Origin: Azolla caroliniana | Taxonomy: Eukaryota > Polypodiophyta | NCBI GenBank assembly: GCA_043228905.1 | Contig: JBHGNT010000006.1 | Location: 13,516,001 to 13,580,000 of the forward strand | Length of the DNA: 64,000 nucleotides | Direction: 5' to 3' | Shown here: piece after piece, positions 57,657 to 64,000 of the stretch | How positions within the stretch are numbered: position 1 is the first letter of the stretch | How the letters are laid out: each line of letters starts with the position of its first letter | The notes under the pieces: model-generated | The model's input: only the letters and a program-made list of their open reading frames with translations | Databases searched by the model: none | What the model was told of the DNA's origin: nothing | Translations under genes and position numbers: made by a program

Positions 57657-60600
57657 TCACTCCGGCATGGGGTGTCTTACTAGTCCGATCCTCTTCCGGC
57701 ATGCATCCAGCTTGTCGGGTATCAGCACTTTGGTCAACATATCTGACCCGTTCTCGGCCATGTGGATCTTCGTCAGTGCGAACTCCTGGTCATCTACTCT
57801 TTCCTGGATCCAGTGATATCTTCGCTAGATATGCTTCGTCCGGGAATGGTAGGTCGCATTCATAGCAAGATGGATGGCACTTTGACTGTCGCAATAGAGC
57901 CGGTATTCATCTTGCCGGATACCGAGCTCTCCGATGAAGTCCTTCATCCATAAGATTTCCTTGCCGGCTTCCACAGCTGCCATGTACTCCGCCTCCGTGG
58001 TTGACAATGCAACCGTCTTCTGCAGTCTCGACTGCCACGAAACAGCTCCCCCTGCATATGTCATTACATACCCGGATGTAGACCGGCTGGTATCCACATC
58101 AGCCGACATGTTCGAATCGGTAAAACCGTCGAGTTGAGGTTTTCCGGAGCCGAATCGGAGACACATATTTGAGGTGCCCTTCAAGTACCGGAGTATCCAT
58201 TTGACCGCGCTCCAGTGCTCCTTGCCGGGATTGCTCATAAACCGACTCACCACTCCGATTGTGTATCCTATATCTGGTCGGGTACACACCATTGCGTACA
58301 TCAAGCTCCCGACGGTAGAGGCATATGGAATCTTCATCATATCTGGCTTCTCTGCTTTCGTCTTCGGGCTTTGCTTGCCGGATAACCTGCAGTTTGCCGG
58401 AAGTATTGATCCGACCGGTTTCACATCTAACATATTGAACCGGTGAAGCACTTTTGTCACGTACTTCTCCTGTGACAGCCATAATTGCTTCTTTGACCGG
58501 TCCCGAATGATGTGCATCCCCAACATCTGTCTTGCCGGACCCAAGTCTTTCATTGAGAAGGTCCGGTTGAGAGCCTTCTTCAGCATCCGTATTTTGACTT
58601 GGTCCCGTCCGACGATCAACATGTCATCCACGTACAGAAGGAGTATCAGGAAGTCGTCTCCTTCGAACTTCTTCACAAACACACAGTGATCGGCTTGCGT
58701 CTTGTGGTAACCTTGATCGGTCATGAAGGAATCGAACTTCCGGTACCATTGTCGGGGAGCTTGCTTCAGTTCGTACAGGCTCTTCTTTAGTCGGCATACC
58801 AGGTGCTCCTTCCCTTTCTCCAGAAATCCCTCCGGTTGCTGCATGTAGATCTCCTCTTCGAGGTCACCGTGAAGGAATGCCGTCTTCACGTCTAGCTGCT
58901 CTACCTCGAGGTCCATGCTTGCCGCTATACTCAGCACCGTTCGGATGGAGGTCATCTTTACTACCGGGGCAAATATCTCGTCGAAGTCCACACCCTTCTT
59001 CTATTGGATCCCCTTCACCACGATCCTGGCTTTGTATCTCGAGGGGTTGCTGGCATCTCCCGGTTTCCACTTATACACCCACTTATTTCGGAGTGCCCGC
59101 TTTCCTTTTGGCAACTCCACCAATTCGTACGTATGGTTCTCATGCATGGAATCCATCTCATCCTGCATGGCACTTACCCATTTTCAGCTGTGGGTTTAGG
59201 GTTCCTCGAGTGCTAACCGGTCTCTTGCCGGTTGGGTCTGTTCATCGTAGAGTCGATGCTTACCGGTCGACTCGGAGTTCATTATCTTCTTCTCCAACTC
59301 CCAGTCGGCGAGCGTCTTGTCCTCCATGAAGATAATATCTCGACTCCGGAATACCTTCTCGTCGACCAGGTCCCACACTCGGTAGCCAAACTCATCGTCA
59401 CCGTAACCGAGGAATATGCATGGCCGGGTCTTTGGATCTAACTTTCCTCTCCGGTTCTTAGCTACATGCACGTACGCGAGACACCCGAACACCTTCAGAT
59501 GCCGGTAGGATACTTCCTTACCAGTCCATACTCTCTATGGCGTGTCTCCGTCCAAGGGTACTGAGGGTGATCTATTTATCACATATGTCGCCGTCAACAG
59601 TGCCTCAACCCAAAACTTCTTGGGTAGTTTGCATGCGCTAGCATACTCTGGACCCTCTCCATTATGGTCGGTTCATCCTCTCGGCCAGTCCGTTTAGTTC
59701 CGGCGTCTTCGGCACGGTAAATTCGAGCCGGATTCCCTTCGAGCGGCAGTACTCCTCGAACCGCCCTCGATATTCTCCTCCGTTATCTGCTCGAACCACC
59801 TTCAGCTTTCGGCCGGTTTCTCTTTCCACTCTTGCGTGGAGCTCTTTGAAGACGGATAGCACCTGCTCTTTCGTCTTCAATTGTGTGGCCCACAGCTTCT
59901 GGCTGTGGTCATCTATGAACGTCACGAAGTACTGCGCTCCGGCATGTGACTTCGTGTCTACTTGACACACATCCGTGTGCACCAACGCCAGTGGTGCATT
60001 ACGTCTCATCGGTGGCCTTGGTCGGAAGGAGGTCCGATTTTGCTTACCGGCCAGACAATCAGTGCACTTCTCCAAGTGCACGTTCTTCACTGGAATGAGG
60101 TTGTCGTCTGCAAGCCTCTTCATCCCCTTCTCGCTCATATGACACAACCTCTTATGCCACAGCTCACCGGTAGTGTCGGATGCCACGTTCACTTCTTCCG
60201 GACATAACCGGCCATTCATCAGGTACAGTGTGTTGACCTTCCGGGCCCGAGCCACAATCAGGCTCCCTTTGCTGAACTTCATGACACCGTTCCGGATGCT
60301 ACCCGTGTAGCCTTCATCATCTAGTCGACCGACTGATATCAGGTTCAGATGAACCTCCGGAACGTGTCGGACATCCTTCAGTAGCAACTTGCATCCGGTT
60401 GGTGTTGTCAGCCACACGTCTCCTATGCCGACAATTCAGCATATACCTTCATTCCCCATCCGGACACAGCCGTGATCACCGGTTGAGTAGAATGAGAAGC
60501 ATTTCCGGTCCGGGGTAAGGTGGAACGACGCTCCGGAGTCTACCACCCAGGTCATCTCGTCGCCGGCAAGGTTTATTTCACTCTCCTTGGTGATGAGCAT

Positions 60601-61083
60601 CAACTCTTCTTCACTTGCCGCGATTGCCGTTATTCACTTCCGGTCCGGCCCCCTCCGGTCTTTACCGTTCCGGTTCGGGGTCCGCTTCGAATCGGTACCG
60701 TCGGTTTCCTTGTCCTTTCAAAAATGCCGATAGTTCTTCTGGAAGTGTCCTGGCTTGCCGCAATAGAAGCAAGTAGGTCTCCCCCTTGACTTTGACCGTG
60801 TCCCCGACTTTTCCCGGTTCTGGGGACTACGGTTTCTTTGTCTTCCGCGTTCCGATTCGGTAAGGAGCGCTTTGGAGTTGGAGCTCGTATCTTTATCTTT
60901 CCAACGCGCCTCCTCATCTAGTAAGCTCGACTTTACTCTTGCTAGGGATAACCGTTTCCCTTCCGGCGCAGCGTTGCCCAAAGTGACAACCAACGTCTCC
61001 CAGCTATCCGGGAGGGAACCGAGTAGGAGTAGCGCTAGTACCTCGTCGGCGAGAGGTACTTCCAATGATGTTGCCTGGTGTAT
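57657..61083 (-). pseudogene. Copia F pol and gag remnant
   Basis: The right end of this segment is gag (SLEVPLADEVLALLLLGSLP, knuckle CFYCGKPGHFQKN with the last Cys changed to Tyr). Going leftwards follow protease (TWVVDSGASFHLTP in broken frame), integrase (MWLTTPTGCKL ... ADNGGEY ... ELNGLAERMNRP), reverse transcriptase (VDFDEIFAPVVKMTS, box YVDDM) and RNase H (STTEAEYMAA). Stops include a TAG at 57,825-57,827 near the end of RNase H. Compared with B, about 88 residues of the acidic linker before the reverse transcriptase are deleted (near 59,200). Inactive. Confidence 0.85.
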
Positions 61084-61717
61084 TGACGGGAACTGAACGC
61101 TCCTTATGCGCAACGCTCGGCCACAACCGAGCTTAGAATGATACACAGAAAACGGGAAATAAAATACGACAAGAAGAAGAGGAAGATACACAAGAGGTTT
61201 ACGTGGAAAACCCCAAACTAGGGGGAAAAACCACGGTAGCCCACAGGCTGCAAACTGTCACTATGTAAGAATATACAACAGTGAGTTCACTGAGGCACCA
61301 ACCTCGTGCTCACAGATCTTCGCCACAGGCGGCGGTTACAACAGAGGCAACGACCTCTTTCTCTCTCTCTCTCTCTCTCTCTGTCTTTGTACAGTTATGC
61401 ACACTGATCTCGTGCAAAAACCAGAAATGACAACAACACAACAACAAGTTTGCCCTAAGTCATATTTATACTAATATGACTTTTCAGCTATTTACAAATA
61501 TAGCCTCGATGGACTCTCAGAAACATATTTACGAATATGTCTCTTCATCCGGTTCATACCGGGTCTGCACCATCCGGCTCTCCGTAGTCGGGTACTCCTC
61601 ATCCGGTTCATACCGGGTCTGCACCATTCGGCTCTCCGTAGCCGGGTACTCCTTATCTGCACTGTTCTTCTGCATTGTTCTTCTCCCTCCCCATTCGGAG
61701 GGACCTGTCTCCCAACA
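61084..61717 (-). mobile_element. Solo LTR of the F family, inserted in copia F gag
   Basis: The 634-bp LTR (TGACGGGAACTG to CTCCCAACA) is flanked on both sides by TGTAT (61,079-61,083 and 61,718-61,722). The gag frame (AFQGLIH to QATSLEV) rejoins exactly if it is removed with one duplication. It has an internal tandem duplication of about 56 bp (61,550-61,652, CCGGGTCTGCACCA twice). This marks insertion followed by LTR-LTR recombination. Confidence 0.88.
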
Positions 61718-61722
61718 TGTAT

Positions 61723-61860
61723 CAGCCCTTGGAAGGCATTCATGTGCTCCGCCATGCTGGAGCCGTCTTGGTACCGGAGTCTTACTAGCTTCCAAAATAC
61801 CGAAACCTGGTTAACAACATTTTTGTTCTGAAACATAATGCCGATCTTCACCCAGAGCTC
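61723..61860 (-). pseudogene. Copia F gag, 5' piece beyond the solo LTR
   Basis: On the minus strand it reads ELWVKIGIMFQNKNVVNQ, then VRLRYQDGSSMAEHMN, typical copia gag. The gag N-terminus is missing. Confidence 0.75.
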
Positions 61861-62406
61861 CGGAACGCGTCTAGAACATTTTTGTTCGATTGCTTTTGGA
61901 ACGCGTCCGGAATCGTCTTCTCGGCTTCCCTTCTTCCCTCGTCCGAGACCCCCGTGGTCCCGCCCTTCTACATGAACGCGCGTAATAACGCGACATATTT
62001 GGTGAACTCGACATGAAGGGCGGCAAGGGAGAATGGAGTTGGAAGAAGACGACTTCGCGCAACTTTTCGTTGAAGCGGTGAGGGAGTTTGGACGAGCGAC
62101 AGCAAGACGAGACTTGGCGCAGCAACCGGTTGAGCGAGTGGTCGAAAGAGTCGGCCGTTTCAACGGGGTCAAAGTCCCATCTTACTTGGAAGCCTACAAC
62201 GCGGAAATGGAGGAGCGAGACGTGGACGAAGCGTTGAGGTTGGAGGTCTTTTGTCGGGCCGTTGTCGTCCGTATGCACGCGGAAGTGAAGGAGCTCCGAG
62301 AGGCTCATAGCTCGTGGGAGGCCTTTGAAGAGGCGCTCCTGCAGGCATATGGAGGATGGTGGAAGAGCCGGGGACGACACGACTTCGACCAGTGGGTAGC
62401 ATCGGC
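61861..62406 (+). pseudogene. Ty3/gypsy gag fragment with leader (element L)
   Basis: A leader containing TTTGGTGAACTCGACATGAA precedes an ATG at 62,033. The frame reads MELEEDDFAQLFVEAVRE, then GRFNGVKVPSYLEAYNAEME, then AHSSWEAFEEALLQAYGG, a gypsy capsid pattern. It is cut at 62,406 by the K LTR after DFDQWVASAV, so only about 125 residues remain. The frame itself is unbroken. Confidence 0.65.
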
Positions 62407-62451
62407 TGTCATGAAGACATACATCTTGGCTTATCATGACATTCATCTTGG

Positions 62452-62512
62452 CGAACCAGGAATCGAACCCATAACCTCTTGGTTTACATATTGTACTTTA
62501 ACCATTGTAATA
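62452..62512 (-). other. tRNA-like segment inside the K LTR
   Basis: On the minus strand GGTTCGATTCC (62,469-62,459) is a perfect box B. TATTACAATGG (62,512-62,502) fits box A at most fixed positions, with 32 nt between them. AAGAGGTTATGG before box B also resembles a tRNA variable loop and T arm. It could be a tRNA-derived SINE remnant or an internal pol III promoter. Confidence 0.45.
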
Positions 62513-62567
62513 ACATATGTGAGATGTAATCATAATAATTATATGTTTAGTTATTACGAGATATTTA

Positions 62568-62600
62568 GAACATTCTAGATTATTCTAGAATGTTCTTGAA
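62568..62600 (+). promoter_or_regulatory. Seven-module heat-shock-type element in the K LTR
   Basis: Alternating GAA and TTC trimers start exactly every 5 bp: GAA 62,568, TTC 62,573, GAT 62,578 (one mismatch), TTC 62,583, GAA 62,588, TTC 62,593, GAA 62,598. This is the pattern bound by heat shock factor trimers. Confidence 0.65.
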
Positions 62601-62650
62601 TATTTCATGATTATATTTATTATTATTATTATTCATAAATATCTAAAATA

Positions 62651-62668
62651 TTCTAGAACATTCTAGAA
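62651..62668 (+). promoter_or_regulatory. Four-module perfect heat-shock element next to the TATA box
   Basis: TTCTAGAACATTCTAGAA is a perfect TTCnnGAAnnTTCnnGAA array. It ends 15 bp before the TATA box at 62,684, the arrangement common in plant heat-shock promoters. Confidence 0.7.
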
Positions 62669-62683
62669 TACTCCATAAGGGCC

Positions 62684-62717
62684 TATAAATAAGAGTCCAT
62701 ACACTCATCACAACTCA
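62684..62717 (+). promoter_or_regulatory. K TATA box and predicted transcription start
   Basis: TATAAATAAG begins at 62,684. A pyrimidine-A step (C 62,716, A 62,717) lies about 33 bp downstream, the normal distance for a plant start. RNA starting at 62,717 would begin ATTCGGTTCAA. Confidence 0.65.
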
Positions 62718-62957
62718 TTCGGTTCAACACCAGTCTTTAGCCCTTAGCCTACTCCTTGTAATCTTCTTTCTCATAATATAATCGCATTCCCATTTCTTAT
62801 CTCTCACTTATACTTTTCTCTCTCTCGCACTCTCTCCCTCTTTCACTCTCTTTCTATCACTATCGCTATCTCTACCGCTCTCGCCATCTCTATCGTTATC
62901 GTTATCTCTATCGCCATCGCTCTCTCTCTCTGCTTCCTACTCAAGAGTCACGACAGT

Positions 62958-62968
62958 TTGAACCGAAT
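62958..62968 (+). other. K primer site complementary to the element's own RNA 5' end
   Basis: TTGAACCGAAT is the exact reverse complement of 62,717-62,727, the predicted first 11 nt of K RNA. It sits two bases after the LTR end CA, where a primer site is expected. No TGG-type tRNA site is present there. The Tf1/sushi elements prime from their own RNA 5' end in the same way. Confidence 0.65.
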
Positions 62969-63040
62969 ATTTCTTTTCCCTTTCTCCAATAACCCTAGCA
63001 AGCTTTCTTCTTTATCCTTCTTTCTTTTTCCCCCGCGGTT

Positions 63041-64000
63041 ATGGAGTCGGTCAGCAAGCAAGAGTATATGCGTGTCCTTTCGGAGCTCGATATGCTCACC
63101 ACTAAGTTTGTGGCATTAGAGCAAGAAAATCAAAGGCTACTCGGGGATCTTCAACAAGTCAGTACTGAGGAAGCTCATCAATATGAGGAGTTATCACAAC
63201 GGGTTCATCAACTTGAGGCTACTATATTAACATTACGAGAACAAGCGGCGGGGGTTCAAAACTCCCCAAGGGAACCAAAGATTAGCCTCCCTGCCAAGTT
63301 TGATGGTACCAGATCTCTCTTTCGAGGTTTCCTGAATCAAGTTCGTTTGGTGATTCAGTTACATCCCAATCGGTATCCAACTGATGCTGCCCGTGTGGGA
63401 TTAATAGGAACCTTGCTAAGCGGTACAACGTTAGCATGGTTTGCACCACTTCTTGAGAAGAAATCACCATTACTGGAGGATTTCGAGGCATTCGTTAAGG
63501 AGTTTCAAGCTAGTTTTGGAGATACGGATAGCACTAGGACTGCAATAAACAAGATTCGAAGACTCCGACAAGGAGATCGTCCCGCTTCAGCTTATGCCGC
63601 AGATTTCCGTCTCTTGGCATGCGACATCCCTTGGGATGAGGCAGCCTTAATGGATCAATTCCGTCAGGGTTTGCGTAACGATGTCAAAGATCTTCTTCTT
63701 ACTTTCCATGAAGATCCAAAGTCTCTTACTGAAGCTATTAGCCGAGCTGTGCGATGTGATAATCGCCTATTTGAGCGACGTTCTGAACGTCAACAAATGT
63801 TACGCCGCCAACCGGAACAGACATACGCTTCTATAGTCGCCACACCGCCACAAGGTTCTAGACCCGTTACGAGGGATGGTCCCACTCCGATGGAAATAGA
63901 GTCGACACAACGTCGAGGGCCCTTATCAGATGTTGAGAAACAACGACGTCGGGCGCATCGCCTATGCCTCTACTGTGGTGGTCCAGGACATATAGCTGTG
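63041..64000 (+). CDS. Element K gag, Tf1/sushi/Tcn1-like, open to the right edge
   Basis: From the ATG at 63,041 the frame is open for 320 codons. Residues about 5-75 form a predicted coiled coil (LSELDMLTTKFVALEQEN, then LSQRVHQLEATILTLREQ). The capsid region follows: ISLPAKFDGTRSLFRGFLNQ (about 87-106), VGLIGTLLSGTTLAWFAPLL, FEAFVKEFQASFGD, and INKIRRLRQGDRPASAYAAD. It then reads MDQFRQGLRNDVKDLL and ends in the first part of a CCHC knuckle (CLYCGGPGHIAV, about 309-320). This capsid form is that of Ty3/gypsy chromoviruses of the Tf1/sushi group, the ancestors of domesticated mammalian gags, and related elements are known from fungi and non-seed plants (Tcn1-like). Gag would assemble the particle around element RNA. 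No break is seen, so K may be young. Confidence 0.85.
   Translation, partial: MESVSKQEYMRVLSELDMLTTKFVALEQENQRLLGDLQQVSTEEAHQYEELSQRVHQLEATILTLREQAAGVQNSPREPKISLPAKFDGTRSLFRGFLNQVRLVIQLHPNRYPTDAARVGLIGTLLSGTTLAWFAPLLEKKSPLLEDFEAFVKEFQASFGDTDSTRTAINKIRRLRQGDRPASAYAADFRLLACDIPWDEAALMDQFRQGLRNDVKDLLLTFHEDPKSLTEAISRAVRCDNRLFERRSERQQMLRRQPEQTYASIVATPPQGSRPVTRDGPTPMEIESTQRRGPLSDVEKQRRRAHRLCLYCGGPGHIAV

Larger units (their letters stand above)
57037..61860 (-). mobile_element. Copia F, relative of B, 5'-truncated (minus strand)
   Basis: The 3' LTR is at 57,037-57,646 with a polypurine tract, then pol and gag read leftwards from about 61,860. The element lacks its 5' LTR and the N-terminus of gag. 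A solo LTR of the same family sits in gag (61,084-61,717). The right edge near 61,860 contains short repeated patches (ACATTTTTGTTC and GGAACGCGTC, each twice), suggesting a messy break. Confidence 0.8.
62407..62955 (+). repeat. Element K 5' LTR
   Basis: The 549-bp LTR has a tRNA-like segment near its start, two heat-shock-type arrays, a TATA box, and a downstream pyrimidine-rich tract with CTATCG-like repeats (about 62,810-62,935). The boundaries come from the 8-bp inverted ends and the primer site; the partner LTR is not visible. Confidence 0.75.
62407..64000 (+). mobile_element. Ty3/gypsy element K, Tf1/sushi-like, continues past the right edge
   Basis: It has a 5' LTR at 62,407-62,955, a non-tRNA primer site at 62,958-62,968, a short pyrimidine-rich leader and an open gag from 63,041 to the window end. 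The LTR ends are inverted (TGTCATGA and TCACGACA). Pol and the 3' LTR are outside. K interrupts the gag of gypsy L. Confidence 0.8.

Noticed and set aside
61084-61717. Taken at first as the 5' LTR of copia F
   Set aside because: It has its own TGTAT duplication on both sides, and gag sequence continues beyond it.

Overview
The window reads as nuclear DNA of a land plant, most likely a homosporous fern. The evidence is a spliced plastid-type ferrochelatase gene with a plant-only C-terminal chlorophyll-binding motif, a 1006-residue intronless PLS-class pentatricopeptide (PPR) gene whose repeats resemble fern and lycophyte paralogues, and dense nested LTR retrotransposons. The fern assignment is inference from remembered family resemblance and was not searched.

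Layout. 1-22,100 is a nest of transposons. The 3' part of a hAT element (1-2262) sits in the gag of a minus-strand Ty3/gypsy element G (right LTR 16,498-16,966). G also holds Ty1/copia element A (5014-15,901, TSD ATATA), and A holds copia B (7657-12,995, TSD TGTAC). G itself lies in an older relative of A (A', 16,967-19,783), which also carries a deleted copia C and adjoins decayed gypsy pol DNA. 23,011-26,031 is the PPR gene (minus). 26,783-29,755 is a decayed copia (M) whose gag is split by a 361-bp hAT-like MITE with a perfect 8-bp TSD. 33,356-42,273 is a ten-exon ferrochelatase-2 gene (minus) whose ten exons join in phase to 516 codons. 43,430-45,290 and 46,640-54,052 are two decayed LINEs, the second split by copia D (48,400-53,822, TSD TTTAC). 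54,053-64,000 is another LTR pile-up: copia E, an orphan gypsy LTR (L), copia F containing a solo LTR of its own family, a gypsy L gag fragment, and the start of gypsy element K, which runs off the right edge.

The most interesting object is K. Its LTR (62,407-62,955) has two arrays of alternating GAA/TTC heat-shock pentamers just upstream of a TATA box. The predicted first 11 nt of its RNA are exactly complementary to the site where a tRNA primer site would be expected, as in the self-primed Tf1/sushi retroelements. Its gag (63,041-64,000) is open, has a predicted N-terminal coiled coil, and is of the Tf1/sushi/Tcn1-like kind. Together these suggest a heat-responsive, self-primed chromovirus-type element in a non-seed plant.

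Only two host genes are convincing: the PPR gene, expected in organelle RNA processing, and FC2, heme synthesis in plastids. They are on the same strand but nothing suggests they are co-regulated. Stretches with no recognised gene are 22,100-23,010, 26,032-26,782, 29,756-33,355, the FC2 introns, 42,274-43,430 and 45,290-46,640.
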